Below, in pieces: positions 35,744 to 44,540 of a stretch of DNA of 64,000 nucleotides. Made by a program: the position numbers and the translations under genes. The stretch is from Thermoanaerobacterales bacterium (lineage in GTDB: Bacteria; Bacillota; Desulfotomaculia; Desulfotomaculales; JASEER01): contig JASEER010000008.1 of the NCBI GenBank assembly GCA_030019475.1, positions 1 through 64,000 on the forward strand. Reading direction: 5' to 3'. The first letter of the stretch is position 1, and each line of letters begins with the position of its first letter. Below the pieces are notes generated by a model. It was not told the origin of the DNA and made no database searches. It was given only the letters and a program-made list of their open reading frames with translations.

Positions 35744-35815
35744 ATACAGGAAACCCGGCGTCAATGGGTTACCTTCGTCCGTGAAAGCGAACCAGCAGGA
35801 CCTACCCGGTCCTTC

Positions 35816-35998
35816 TCAGTGCCGGACGGTGGAATGAAGGGACAATGCCCCCACCGCCTGCGCCAGGCTGAACGATCCCGCGAACGTTACCCGTACGGCT
35901 CTCGGCCGGGCGGGCCTGAAGTACAGGTGGTAACAGAGCCCGATGTAACCGGCCAGGTAGAGAAGCATTACCGCCATCGCCAGGTAAAAGATCTTCAC
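35816..35998 (-). CDS. Small single-pass membrane protein, unknown
   Basis: 60 residues from GTG 35998 behind a GGGGGGGTGATC ribosome site. One membrane helix (IFYLAMAVMLLYLAGYIGLCYHLYF) is followed by a basic segment and a 25-residue tail. No family is recognised. It is divergent from the shortened K+ channel gene, with an AT-rich region between. Confidence 0.45.
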   Translation of the reverse strand: MKIFYLAMAVMLLYLAGYIGLCYHLYFRPARPRAVRVTFAGSFSLAQAVGALSLHSTVRH

Positions 35999-36154
35999 GA
36001 GATCACCCCCCCAATCCGTCCCTTAAGAACATTGTATACAGTATCCAATAATGCACAAGACATCACGAAAATATCGTAATAGGAAGTTTTTTCTGACAAT
36101 GTCAGACGGGGCGGTCCCTGCAAGTTGACCGAAACGCAAATAACCGTCCTGTTG

Positions 36155-36160
36155 TATAAT
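36155..36160 (+). promoter_or_regulatory. Probable -10 box upstream of the K+ channel gene
   Basis: A perfect TATAAT hexamer. The sequence 17 bp upstream does not match a -35 well, and TTGACC at 36125-36130 is too far. A CTGAC-AAT-GTCAG inverted repeat near 36095-36107 could be an operator. Confidence 0.4.
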
Positions 36161-36178
36161 TGACCCGAGGTGTTGCCC

Positions 36179-36739
36179 TTGTCCTCATCGCGGGCTCTCT
36201 TGTACGCTTTTCTGGCCCTGGCCGTGATCCTGGGCGGCAGCGTCCCGGCCCTGACGGCGTTTGAGGATTTGACAACATTTGAAGCCTTCTGGCTGGCGGT
36301 GGTCAGTATCGCCACCGTGGGCTACGGTGATTACGTGCCCGTTACGACGGCCGGCCGGATCACGACCATCGTCATCATTTTTGCCGGCGTGGGCCTTTTC
36401 TTTTACGCGATGACCATCTTGAACGGCGTCGTCATCGAGGGGCGTATTTTAAATGTGTGGGGGAGACGAAGAATGCAGCGCGAGATCTCCAGGCTTAAGG
36501 ACCACGTGATCGTATGCGGCGGGGGCCGGGTGGGCCAGGCGGTGATCGAACAGCTTCGCCACGAACGCGCCCCCCTGGTGGTCATCGAGCGGGAGGGGGA
36601 GATCATCCAGGGCCCGTCTCCTGACGAATTGATCCTGGCGGGGGACACCCTGGTCGTTTTCGGCCCCGGAAACCGGCTGGCGGACCTGGAGGTCAAGGCC
36701 CAGAGGGCGGCCCCGGGACGGGCCGGCTGGAGGAGTTGA
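36179..36739 (+). CDS. Two-helix K+ channel with a strongly shortened RCK domain
   Basis: 186 residues from TTG 36179 (GAGG 8 nt upstream; GTG 36170 also in frame). Helix 1, pore loop with the K+ filter VSIATVGYGDYVP and helix 2 are complete. The following RCK domain starts normally (HVIVCGGGRVGQAVIEQLRHERAPLVVIERE, the first beta-alpha-beta of TrkA_N) but jumps directly to the end of a TrkA_C domain (SPDELILAGDTLVVFGPGNRLADLE). Compared with usual MthK-like channels of about 330-340 residues, roughly 130-150 residues are missing in frame. The pore may still form but nucleotide or ion gating is probably altered. Confidence 0.8.
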   Translation: MSSSRALLYAFLALAVILGGSVPALTAFEDLTTFEAFWLAVVSIATVGYGDYVPVTTAGRITTIVIIFAGVGLFFYAMTILNGVVIEGRILNVWGRRRMQREISRLKDHVIVCGGGRVGQAVIEQLRHERAPLVVIEREGEIIQGPSPDELILAGDTLVVFGPGNRLADLEVKAQRAAPGRAGWRS

Positions 36740-36758
36740 GATCCCGTCAAAAATACCG

Positions 36759-36778
36759 GGGCCGGCAAGCGCCGGCCC
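36759..36778. terminator. Terminator between the channel and usp genes
   Basis: GGGCCGGC (36759-36766) and GCCGGCCC (36771-36778) form a perfect 8-bp GC stem with an AAGC loop between convergent genes. Confidence 0.65.
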
Positions 36779-36817
36779 TACCGTTTCTATCGATACCTTT
36801 TGCGCCCAAGGGCCCTT

Positions 36818-37249
36818 CTACTTCACCAACAGCACCGGACACGGCGCCAGCTGGACCACCTTCTGGGCCACACTGCCGAAAATGAGGCCTCCCAGGGCGC
36901 CGGCTCCACGCGTTCCCATAATAATGTGGTCGAAACCTCCCTCGCGGGCCAGCTCCGCGATCTCCCGCCCGGGATCCCCGCGGCGCACCACGGTCTCCGC
37001 CTTGATGCCGGCATCCTCGAAGACCTTCGCCGTTTTTTCCAGGATGGCCTGGGCCTGTTCATCGGCAAAGGTGATGATGGAAGGCGTAAAGGGCGTATCG
37101 AGGGCCAGATCGGGCACCAGCTGGTAGGCATAGACGATCGTTATCTCCACCGCGGGGTTTTCTTTGGCCACCTCCAGGGCATACTCCGCCGCCCGCATCG
37201 CATACTCCGACCCGTCCGAGGGTATCAAGATTTTCTTATACATGGCCAA
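36818..37249 (-). CDS. Universal stress protein (UspA family), second copy
   Basis: 143 residues. KKILIPSDGSEYAMRAAEYALEVA at the N-terminus and GTRGAGALGGLIFGSVAQKV (the G-2x-G-9x-G-S ATP-binding motif) near the C-terminus. It belongs to the ATP-binding class and resembles the first copy at 13496. AGGAGG precedes the ATG. The upstream region 37250-37361 holds its promoter and otherwise shows nothing. Confidence 0.92.
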   Translation of the reverse strand: MAMYKKILIPSDGSEYAMRAAEYALEVAKENPAVEITIVYAYQLVPDLALDTPFTPSIITFADEQAQAILEKTAKVFEDAGIKAETVVRRGDPGREIAELAREGGFDHIIMGTRGAGALGGLIFGSVAQKVVQLAPCPVLLVK

Positions 37250-37361
37250 CCTCCTCTCAAAGTTCGGGTAATCTTTGTGAAAACGGTAACTAATATCCCG
37301 TACCTATGGTACCCCTTCGGCTCATTTCTGACAAGACCCAAAACAATATTCCAATTATGAA

Positions 37362-38873
37362 TTACCCTTCAGCCGGCGGCGCCTCGCGGTTCTCCTCCGC
37401 GGAAGAGAGTCGCCCCGGCGAGGGGAGGCACAGCCCGACCAGCAGCCCTATGAAGGCCAGCGCCAGCACAGCCCAGAAGGCGCCGTGCAGGCCGTAGGCC
37501 AGCGCTTCCTGGACGGCCTGGCGTTCCCCGGCTCCAAGCACGGCGCGCTGCAGGGGGTCCAGCAGGCAGTTGGTCAATGCCGCGGGGTCGGCACCCGCAA
37601 GCGAGGGCACCCCTTCGAGCCCGCGCGCCAGCAGGCGGTTCATGATCGCCGCCGTCAGCGCCACGCCCACCGTGGAGCCCAGGGTGCGCATGAACTGGAC
37701 CACGGCCGTGGCCACCCCGCGCTGCCGCCAGCCCACCGAGGACTGGACATAGACAATAAAGGCCGTGGTGGAGAAGCCAAGCCCCAGGCCCATAGTGAAG
37801 GTCGCCGCCGTCACCAGGATCTGAGGCGAGCCGGGCGCGAGGGCGACGAGCATTACGGCGGACAAGACGTTGAAGCCCAGGCCCAGGACGGCCATGCGCT
37901 TGTACCCCACGCGGAGCAGGAAACGGCCCCCGATGGTGCTCCCCAGGGGCCAGCCGATGGACATCGGCGCCACCGCCGCCCCCGCCGTAAGCGCCGACCC
38001 GCCCAGCACGCCCTGGACAAAGAGCGGAATATATGAGGAGACGCCAATCATCACCGCGCCGGCGATGAAGTTTCCTGCCACTGAACCGCTGATGACCCGG
38101 TTGCGGAAAAGGGAAAGGGGGAGCATGGGCTCGGGGACGCGGGCCTCGTGGTGCACGAAGAAGGCCAGCAGGGCGAGGGCGGCGCCGCCCAGGGCGAAGA
38201 CCGGCCAGGACGACCACGGCCAGTCGCCCCCGCCTTCGAGGAGCACGAGGAGGAGAGCGGTGACCCCCGCGGCCAGGGTGAGCGAACCCAGGTAGTCCAT
38301 CCGGGGGCGGCCGGGGTGGCGGGTCTCCGCCAGGTAGCGCAGGATCATGGCCATGGCCAGAAGGCCCAGGGGCAGGTTGATGTAAAAGACCCAGCGCCAG
38401 TCCAGGTAGTCGACAATGAAGCCCCCTATGCCGGGGCCGATGATGGCCGAGATGCCCCAGACGCTGCTGAAGAGCCCCTGCATCCGGGCGCGCTCCTCGG
38501 CGGCGAAGATGTCCCCGATGATGGTGATCGTCACCGGGAGAACGGCGCCGGCCCCCAGGCCCTGGATCGCCCGGAAGAGGATGAGCTGGGGCATGCTCTG
38601 TGCCAGGCCGCAGAGCGCGGACCCGAGCAGGAAAAGGCCGGTACCGCAGACGAAAACCGCTTTCCGCCCGAAGAGGTCGGCCAGCTTGCCGTAAATCGGC
38701 GTGCTGACCGCCGAGGTCAAGAGGTAAATGGAAAACACCCAGGAGAAAAGGGCCATCCCCCCGAGCCGGCCGATGATGGTCGGCATGGCCGTCCCGACGA
38801 TGGTGATGTCGAGGGCGGCGAGGAAGGTCGCCAGGAGGACGGCGATGGTGATCATCCGGCGCTGCTTGTCCAA
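37362..38873 (-). CDS. MFS multidrug exporter, DHA2 (14-helix) family
   Basis: 503 residues from TTG 38873, chosen for GGGAGG 5 nt upstream and because it starts 20 nt after the preceding gene. Fourteen hydrophobic segments, motif C region GPGIGGFIVDYLDWRWVFYINLPLG (the EmrB/QacA-type 'WRWIFYINLP' signature) and motif A GKLADLFGRKAVF are clear. The first helix has ALDITIVGTAMPTI (motif D1). Proton-driven drug or metabolite export is inferred. It is probably co-transcribed with the FG-GAP lipoprotein upstream. Confidence 0.9.
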   Translation of the reverse strand: MDKQRRMITIAVLLATFLAALDITIVGTAMPTIIGRLGGMALFSWVFSIYLLTSAVSTPIYGKLADLFGRKAVFVCGTGLFLLGSALCGLAQSMPQLILFRAIQGLGAGAVLPVTITIIGDIFAAEERARMQGLFSSVWGISAIIGPGIGGFIVDYLDWRWVFYINLPLGLLAMAMILRYLAETRHPGRPRMDYLGSLTLAAGVTALLLVLLEGGGDWPWSSWPVFALGGAALALLAFFVHHEARVPEPMLPLSLFRNRVISGSVAGNFIAGAVMIGVSSYIPLFVQGVLGGSALTAGAAVAPMSIGWPLGSTIGGRFLLRVGYKRMAVLGLGFNVLSAVMLVALAPGSPQILVTAATFTMGLGLGFSTTAFIVYVQSSVGWRQRGVATAVVQFMRTLGSTVGVALTAAIMNRLLARGLEGVPSLAGADPAALTNCLLDPLQRAVLGAGERQAVQEALAYGLHGAFWAVLALAFIGLLVGLCLPSPGRLSSAEENREAPPAEG

Positions 38874-38892
38874 GTAAGGCCTCCCGTGGCTT

Positions 38893-40335
38893 TCAGGCTT
38901 TTTGGGCCCCCTGCGGGGGGATAAAGGCCGGCCCTTCAGGCGTCTCCTGGTAGAGTTCAACGCCGTCCCGCACAAACCTCTGCCCGTCCCAGCGGAAAAT
39001 CTGGCTTAAGAAGCCGATAATGTCCACGTGGGCGATGCCGCACATCCTCTGGTGCCCGACGATTTCCGGGAGACCGTCCCCGTTTGTGTCCTCAATGTCA
39101 TAGTCCGAGAAAGGGTCCAGCCAGTTGGTGCCGTAGCCTTCCTTGATCTGCTGTTCGGTCAGCTCGGGGTTGTTCCGGTAGTTGGAATAGGCCACTTCGT
39201 ACTCCCATACGAGACCCAGGGGATCGATCGCCGCCCGGACCCGGCTGTCACCCAGGTACTCGCGGTGCATGCCGGGGACCTCGCAATGGTCTTCGGCGCG
39301 GAACAGCGTCCGCAGGCGGTCTCCCTGTAGAGAATAGACATTCAGGTTGACGATCGCCCCGCTGCCCCCTATGTGTTCAAAGAAAAGCAATTCCGGGCGG
39401 CCGTCGCCGGTGAGGTCCCGCAGGCGAAGGCTGCTGCCGTAGTAACCGCCCTGACCCGGCACGTTCATCCGGGGGCCGTTCCCCCCGACGAGCAGGGACT
39501 TACGGTCGGGGAAGGGCAGTTCCGGCTGCGACCTTGTTCCCAGCAGGTACACCGTTTCCCGCGCTCCGTCCCCGTCCAGGTCGGCCCAGCGGGTATCCAG
39601 CCACTCCTCCCCGGAGGCCGCGGGCGGGGGCTCGATCCGCACGCCTTCCGTCACCGTGCCGCAGAGGGCCGCCAGGACATAGTGACGGCCTTTATCCCCA
39701 GCCGGCTTTGCGCCCACCGCCTCGGCCTGCAAGACGACAGCCCGCCCGTCCACGGCCACCGGGTCGGGCTCCTCAATTCTACGGGTGCCTTTGCTCCCCG
39801 CAAGGTATATCTCATGGTAAGGGTCGCGGCCGAAAAGACGCCCCTCTTCAGCCGTCACCACCAGATCCACCGCCGTGAATTCCCCCGCTTCCAGCGTCAG
39901 GGCGGCAGGACCGATCCGGTCGATCTCCCGTACCAGATCCTCAACGGGGACAAATGCCTGCAGGTCAAGACGGCGGGGGTAGGGCTGCGCGCCGGTATCG
40001 TAGGTCTTTTGCCCGGGCTCGCGCCGCACCGTGAAAACGGTTGCCTTTTCGCTCCCGGGAATCACGAACTGTATATTGAGCGACCGGATTTCACCCTTGC
40101 CCCCGGGAAGAAGGGTGAAACTTAATTTGCGGGTGTAAGCCTTTTGAGGATCGATCTTAAGCGCGCTCTGAATATCCAGCCAGGCCTCTCCAAGCGGGCC
40201 TGGCGGCAGCGGCCGAGGAGGAGCCCCGTCCCGGGGAGCCGGCCGTGAACCACAGCCCGCCGAAATGACAAGAAGGATGATCATCACCAAGACACCCGGA
40301 ACCAGGGAACACGTGGACCACGCCCGCCGGCTCAT
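38893..40335 (-). CDS. Lipoprotein with FG-GAP-like calcium-binding repeats
   Basis: 480 residues from ATG 40335 (AGAGGGAAGG upstream). The lipobox is ISAGC after a hydrophobic signal. The first half is a beta-rich domain of unknown kind. The second half has three DxDGDG-like turns (DLDGDGARE, DLTGDGRPE, DTNGDGLPE), the Ca-binding signature of FG-GAP/VCBS repeats in surface proteins. Located upstream of an MFS exporter on the same strand. No enzymatic motif recognised. Confidence 0.7.
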   Translation of the reverse strand: MSRRAWSTCSLVPGVLVMIILLVISAGCGSRPAPRDGAPPRPLPPGPLGEAWLDIQSALKIDPQKAYTRKLSFTLLPGGKGEIRSLNIQFVIPGSEKATVFTVRREPGQKTYDTGAQPYPRRLDLQAFVPVEDLVREIDRIGPAALTLEAGEFTAVDLVVTAEEGRLFGRDPYHEIYLAGSKGTRRIEEPDPVAVDGRAVVLQAEAVGAKPAGDKGRHYVLAALCGTVTEGVRIEPPPAASGEEWLDTRWADLDGDGARETVYLLGTRSQPELPFPDRKSLLVGGNGPRMNVPGQGGYYGSSLRLRDLTGDGRPELLFFEHIGGSGAIVNLNVYSLQGDRLRTLFRAEDHCEVPGMHREYLGDSRVRAAIDPLGLVWEYEVAYSNYRNNPELTEQQIKEGYGTNWLDPFSDYDIEDTNGDGLPEIVGHQRMCGIAHVDIIGFLSQIFRWDGQRFVRDGVELYQETPEGPAFIPPQGAQKA

Positions 40336-40526
40336 GCCTTCCCTCTCTCCCCTTCTCCTGTCCCTTGCGGGACGTGCTATAACCAATAATGGCAGAGCGG
40401 GGCAAAATGTGACATGAAACGGCGCGCCGGGGGCAGCTTCGCCCGCTCTTTACTCCGGGCGTAAGATGTTGTTAAATGGGTGATAAGGTTCCCGGACGGA
40501 ATCCAGGAAGGAGAGAACCTGATCCA

Positions 40527-42023
40527 ATGCTCTACGAAAGCACCCGGGGCGGGCAGCGCAACGCCACCGCCGCCCAGGCCATCTGCCGGGGTATCGCCTC
40601 CGACGGGGGCCTGTTCGTCCCCTCGTCCCCGGTCCGTCTCAGCCTCGAAGAGATCGCCCGCCTGGCGCCTCTCCCGTACCCGCGGCGGGCGGCGGCCGTC
40701 CTCGCCCCTTACCTGAGCGACTACACCCCGGAAGAACTGGACGCCTGCGTGGCCGCCGCTTACAACACGGAGCGTTTCGACACCCCGGCCATCGCGCCCC
40801 TGGTGCGGACCGCGGCCGGCGAGTATTACCTCGAACTCTGGCACGGCCCGACCTGCGCCTTCAAGGACATGGCCCTGCAGGTCATGCCCCACCTGCTGGC
40901 GCGCGCCGTCGCCAAGACCGGCGAGAAGGCCGAGATCGTCATTCTGGTCGCCACCTCGGGCGATACCGGCAAGGCCGCCCTGGAGGGCTTCCGCGACGTG
41001 CCCGGGACCAGGATCATCGTCTTCTACCCCGCGCGGGGAGTCAGCGAAATCCAGAAACTCCAGATGGTCACCCAGGAGGGGGCCAATGTCGGGGTGGTGG
41101 CCGTCGACGGCAACTTCGACGACGCCCAGAGCGGCGTCAAGGCCATCTTTACGGACCCGGAGGTGCGGTCCCTGCTGGCCGCCCACGGCCTCAAGTTCTC
41201 CTCGGCGAACTCCATCAACTGGGGCCGCCTGGTGCCCCAGATCGCCTATTACATCTCCGCCTACCTCGACCTGGCGGCCGACGGCGGCGTCCGCCCCGGG
41301 GACCCGGTCAACTTCGTGGTGCCCACCGGCAACTTCGGCAACATCCTGGCCGCCTTCTATGCCCGGCGGATGGGCCTGCCCGTAAACCGCCTGGTCTGCG
41401 CCGCCAATACCAACAACGTCCTCACGGACTTCATCCGCACCGGGACCTACGACCGGCGGCGTCATTTCGCCAGGACCCTGTCGCCCTCGATGGACATCCT
41501 CATCTCGTCCAACCTGGAGCGGCTGCTCTACGAACTGACCGGGCACGACGCGGCGCGCGTCGCCGGCTGGATGGCCGCCCTGGTCCGGGACGGGGCCTAC
41601 AGCATCGACGCCGGTACGTATGCGCAGGTGGCCGGCCTGTTCTGGTCCGACTTCGCCGACGACACCGAGACCCTGGCCACCATCCGTGCGACGTACGCCG
41701 AAAGTCGTTACGTCCTGGACACCCATACCGCGGTCGGACGCGCCGTCTACGCCAAGTACCGCCTGGCCACCGGCGATGAAACGCCGACCATCATCGTCAG
41801 TACGGCCAGCCCCTTCAAGTTCAACGCCGCCGTCGCCCGGGCCATCCTGGGCGAGGAGGCCGTGGCCGGCAGAACGGAGTTCGAGCTGCTGGAGATGCTC
41901 TCGGCCGCGACCGGCCTTGAGATCCCGCCCGGCCTGCGCGGCCTCGACCGGCGGCCGGTCCACCACACCCGCAAGGTCAAGAAGGACGAGATGCGCCAGG
42001 CCCTCCTCGACCTCCTCCTTTAA
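40527..42023 (+). CDS. thrC: Threonine synthase
   Basis: 498 residues from ATG 40527 behind GGAAGGAGAG. N-terminal STRGGQRNATAAQAICRGIASDGGLFVP, the PLP-lysine motif GPTCAFKDMALQ, and VATSGDTGKAALEGF and VPTGNFGNILAAFYARRMG for phosphate and cofactor binding are class I threonine synthase signatures. Converts O-phosphohomoserine to threonine. The TAA stop is the first codon inside a palindromic repeat (42019-42093). Confidence 0.96.
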   Translation: MLYESTRGGQRNATAAQAICRGIASDGGLFVPSSPVRLSLEEIARLAPLPYPRRAAAVLAPYLSDYTPEELDACVAAAYNTERFDTPAIAPLVRTAAGEYYLELWHGPTCAFKDMALQVMPHLLARAVAKTGEKAEIVILVATSGDTGKAALEGFRDVPGTRIIVFYPARGVSEIQKLQMVTQEGANVGVVAVDGNFDDAQSGVKAIFTDPEVRSLLAAHGLKFSSANSINWGRLVPQIAYYISAYLDLAADGGVRPGDPVNFVVPTGNFGNILAAFYARRMGLPVNRLVCAANTNNVLTDFIRTGTYDRRRHFARTLSPSMDILISSNLERLLYELTGHDAARVAGWMAALVRDGAYSIDAGTYAQVAGLFWSDFADDTETLATIRATYAESRYVLDTHTAVGRAVYAKYRLATGDETPTIIVSTASPFKFNAAVARAILGEEAVAGRTEFELLEMLSAATGLEIPPGLRGLDRRPVHHTRKVKKDEMRQALLDLLL

Positions 42024-42093
42024 GTAAGGGGTCAGGCACTCAACTTAAAACATAGGTGCCGTTTTAAGTAAGGGGCCTGACCCCTTACTTAAA
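42019..42093. repeat. Palindromic repeat element, copy 2
   Basis: Perfect 19-bp arms: TTTAAGTAAGGGGTCAGGC (42019-42037) and its reverse complement (42075-42093), with a 37-nt centre that holds a second AACTTAAAA...TTTTAAGTA pair. It is the same family as the element at 26351-26453. Both flanking convergent genes (thrC and the DUF4363 gene) use the TTTAA of the arms as their stop codon. It may also act as a bidirectional terminator. Confidence 0.85.
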
Positions 42094-42469
42094 GGATGTT
42101 TTCCAGTGTGAATGATTCCTTCTCGGGGATGTGCTCGATCATTTTCTTCAGCGCAGCGGCTTCCCCGAGGGCCAGTTCCTCGTCTTCCGCCCAGAGGTAC
42201 TCGCGGATGCGGACAATGGAGAAGTCGATGTTGTCGATCTCCTGGTGATCAACGAACGCCGTCCACCACTTCTTGGACTTTTCCCAGCGGCCGCCCAGCC
42301 CGTCGAGCGCGCGCTCGGCTTCTTGCCACCTTTCCTGCTTTACCAGGGCCTGCACGCGGTCGATCCGCATGCCCAGTTCATCGGCCGTCCCCCGCAGCGC
42401 CTGGACCGTCCAGACGCCAAACCCGATGACCACGACCAGCAGCACCAGCAGGACCGCCACGAAGCGCAA
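42089..42469 (-). CDS. DUF4363-family protein, partner of YetF
   Basis: 126 residues: an N-terminal membrane helix (FVAVLLVLLVVVIGFGVWTV) and a helical extracytoplasmic domain (LVKQERWQEAERALDGLGGRWEKSKKWWTAFVDHQEIDNIDFSIVRIREYLWAEDEELALGEAAALKKMIEHI). The W-x-x-x-x-x-x-W-W-x-x-F-x-x-H-x-E-I-D segment is typical of DUF4363. In Firmicutes such genes lie next to DUF421 genes, as here (42513-43190). Stop codon supplied by the palindromic element. Confidence 0.75.
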   Translation of the reverse strand: MRFVAVLLVLLVVVIGFGVWTVQALRGTADELGMRIDRVQALVKQERWQEAERALDGLGGRWEKSKKWWTAFVDHQEIDNIDFSIVRIREYLWAEDEELALGEAAALKKMIEHIPEKESFTLENIL

Positions 42470-42512
42470 TCCCTCTCACCTCCGAAGATAAGCACCGGGG
42501 CAAAGCCTGGTA

Positions 42513-43190
42513 TCAGCTTGCACCCTTTAACTGGTAGAAGAGCTTGCCGCCCGTGTCCAGGGCGGCGAACAGTACGCGTTTTAAATCCCGGATCCCGAAC
42601 TTGGCCAGTTCGCTGCGCAGCCAGTTGACGTCGAGGTTGATCCCGGCCAGGTTCTTTTCCAAAACCTTGCCGTCGATGATCAGGGTCGTCGGCAGGCCCT
42701 CGTAGCCGGTCGAGAGATTCAAGTCCTCGGGGCATACCGGGCGTTTCTGTGATTTGGGAACGACGGACAGGTGCCCGTTGGTCTCCAAAATGGCGAACTC
42801 GACGTCGGCCAGGTTCGGAAGGTTCTTGGCCCGGAGCTGCTCCAGGAGGTCGTTGATGTCGTACCGGAGCCGGGCCAGTTCCTTCTCCACGATCTTGCCG
42901 TTGGCCACCAGGACGCTGGGCGTGCCGCAGATCACAGCGCGGGCCTTCAGGCTCTTCAATGAGGCATAGGACAGGATGACCTGGGCGACCAGCAGGACGA
43001 AGATGGGCACCAGCCCGTTGACCAGGGGGACGTCGGTATTGGCGATCGGGATTGACGCCAGCTCCGAGAGCATGATGATGACCACCAGTTCGAAGGGCTG
43101 GAGCTGCCCGACCTGCCGCTTGCCGGTCAGGCGTAGAACGACGACCACGGCGGCAAAGAGGATGAGCGTCCGCACCAGGACCAGGAGCAT
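42513..43190 (-). CDS. YetF/DUF421 membrane protein, second copy
   Basis: 225 residues. LVRTLILFAAVVVVLRLTGKRQVGQLQPFELVVIIMLSELASIPIAN has the GKRQxGxLxPFE signature. Three helices are followed by the DUF421 soluble domain (GTPSVLVANGKIVEKELARLRYDINDLLEQLRAKN). Together with the downstream DUF4363 gene it forms the common spore-former pair. It differs clearly from the copy at 19370-20044. Confidence 0.85.
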   Translation of the reverse strand: MLLVLVRTLILFAAVVVVLRLTGKRQVGQLQPFELVVIIMLSELASIPIANTDVPLVNGLVPIFVLLVAQVILSYASLKSLKARAVICGTPSVLVANGKIVEKELARLRYDINDLLEQLRAKNLPNLADVEFAILETNGHLSVVPKSQKRPVCPEDLNLSTGYEGLPTTLIIDGKVLEKNLAGINLDVNWLRSELAKFGIRDLKRVLFAALDTGGKLFYQLKGAS

Positions 43191-43245
43191 GGATCAGCCT
43201 CCCCGAAAAGGATTCTCTTGTCATTTTGCCAGCCCGGGGCGGCCT

Positions 43246-43410
43246 TTATGCGACCCAATAACAAAACCGGCCGTTATCCGGCCGGTCTTCGCGCCGCAGG
43301 CGCTCCTTCTCGCGCTTGCGGTCGTACTTTTTCTTGTCCGGGACCACCTGGCTCTGGGGCTTACGCGTCCAGGTACGGCGCACGGAGTTATAAATGATCC
43401 TTCTCTTCAT
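43246..43410 (-). CDS. Small basic protein, 54 residues
   Basis: ATG 43410 with AAAGGGG upstream. The peptide begins MKRRIIYNSVRRTWTRKPQS and continues with VVPDKKKYDRKREKERLRRE, a Lys/Arg-rich profile with conserved-looking KxxYN and VVPxKKxY features. It was read by eye between the YetF and YchF-type genes on the same strand, with good spacing, so it is probably real. The high charge suggests RNA or ribosome binding; no function is claimed. Confidence 0.6.
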   Translation of the reverse strand: MKRRIIYNSVRRTWTRKPQSQVVPDKKKYDRKREKERLRREDRPDNGRFCYWVA

Positions 43411-43437
43411 TCGGCCATCCCCTTTCGGTCCCCGCCC

Positions 43438-44514
43438 CTACACATTGAAGCGGAAGCAGATGATGTCCCCGTCCTGCACGACGTAGTCCTTGCCCTCCAG
43501 GCGGAAGAGCCCGCGTTCCCGGACGGCGGCGGGCGACCCCGCGGCCTCCAGGTCCGCGAAGTTGAAGACCTCGGCGCGTATGAAACCGCGCTCGATGTCC
43601 GAGTGCACCTTCCCGGCCGCCCGGCGGGCCACCGTGCCCCGGCGGATGGTCCAGGCGCGGACCTCGTCCTCGCCCACCGTAAAGAAGGAGATCAGGCCCA
43701 GGTAGTCGTAGGCGGCGCGGGCCAGGCGGGCCATGCCCGGCTCGGACAGGCCCAGGTCGGCCATAAACTCGGCGCGGTCCTCCGGGGGCAGCTCGCTGAT
43801 CTCCATCTCCACCTGCGCGGAGACCTCGATGACCGGGAAGCCCCTCTCCGCCGCGTAGGCCGTCAATTCGTCCCGCCGCGGGTACTCGCCCGCCCCTAGC
43901 TGGTCCTCGTCGAGGTTTACCGCCAGCAGGAGAGGCTTCTCGGTCAAAAAGCTCTGCCCGGCCAGCAGCTCCTTCTCCTCATCGGCAAGGGGCACGCTGC
44001 TCACCGGCTGCTCCGCCTCCAGGGCCGCCAGGAACCGCTCCAGGACGGCGAGTTCGGCGGCCGCGGTCTTCGGCGGTTTCTTCGCCCCCTTGATGCGCTC
44101 GATGCGTTTCTCCACGGCCCCCATGTCGGCCAGCAGAAGCTCGGTGTTAAAGTCGGCCAGGTCGCGCTTGGGATCGACGCTCCCCGCGACATGCGGCACC
44201 TCTTCGGAGGAGAAGGCCCGCACGACGTGCACCAGCAGGTCGGCGGCGCGCACCTCGTCCAGGAACTTGCCCGCCACCCCCTGGCCCGGCTCCACCCCCG
44301 GCAGGTCCTTGAACTGCACCTGGGCGTAGGTGGTCTTGCGCGGTTTGTAGTGCGCGCTTAAGAAGTCGATGCGCCGGTCGGGAACCGGCGCCATCCCGAC
44401 GTTAACCCCCGCTCCGGCGCCCATAAAGGTGCCGGTCGCCGCGTGCTGGCCTGTCAGAAGGTTAAAGAGGGTCGTCTTGCCGACGAGCGGCAGTCCGACG
44501 AGCCCGATAAGCAA
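43438..44514 (-). CDS. YchF/Obg-like GTPase (DUF933 family)
   Basis: 358 residues. G1 GLPLVGKTTLFNLLTG, a G2/G3 region ending in DLPGVEPGQGVAGKFLDEVRAADLLVHVVRAF (DxPG), a coiled-coil insertion (about 130-175), a G4-like AVNLDE in place of NKxD, and a C-terminal TGS-like domain (RRGTVARRAAGKVHSDIERGFIRAEVF ... VVQDGDIICFRFNV) are those of YchF-type P-loop proteins, which prefer ATP. Its cellular role, possibly in stress or ribosome function, is not settled. Confidence 0.9.
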   Translation of the reverse strand: MLIGLVGLPLVGKTTLFNLLTGQHAATGTFMGAGAGVNVGMAPVPDRRIDFLSAHYKPRKTTYAQVQFKDLPGVEPGQGVAGKFLDEVRAADLLVHVVRAFSSEEVPHVAGSVDPKRDLADFNTELLLADMGAVEKRIERIKGAKKPPKTAAAELAVLERFLAALEAEQPVSSVPLADEEKELLAGQSFLTEKPLLLAVNLDEDQLGAGEYPRRDELTAYAAERGFPVIEVSAQVEMEISELPPEDRAEFMADLGLSEPGMARLARAAYDYLGLISFFTVGEDEVRAWTIRRGTVARRAAGKVHSDIERGFIRAEVFNFADLEAAGSPAAVRERGLFRLEGKDYVVQDGDIICFRFNV

Positions 44515-44540
44515 GGTTTCTCACTTCCTCCAAGTAGATC

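Noticed and set aside
40377-41966. 529-residue minus-strand frame opposite thrC
   Set aside because: Shadow of thrC with low-complexity Gly/Gln/Arg content; no domain recognised.
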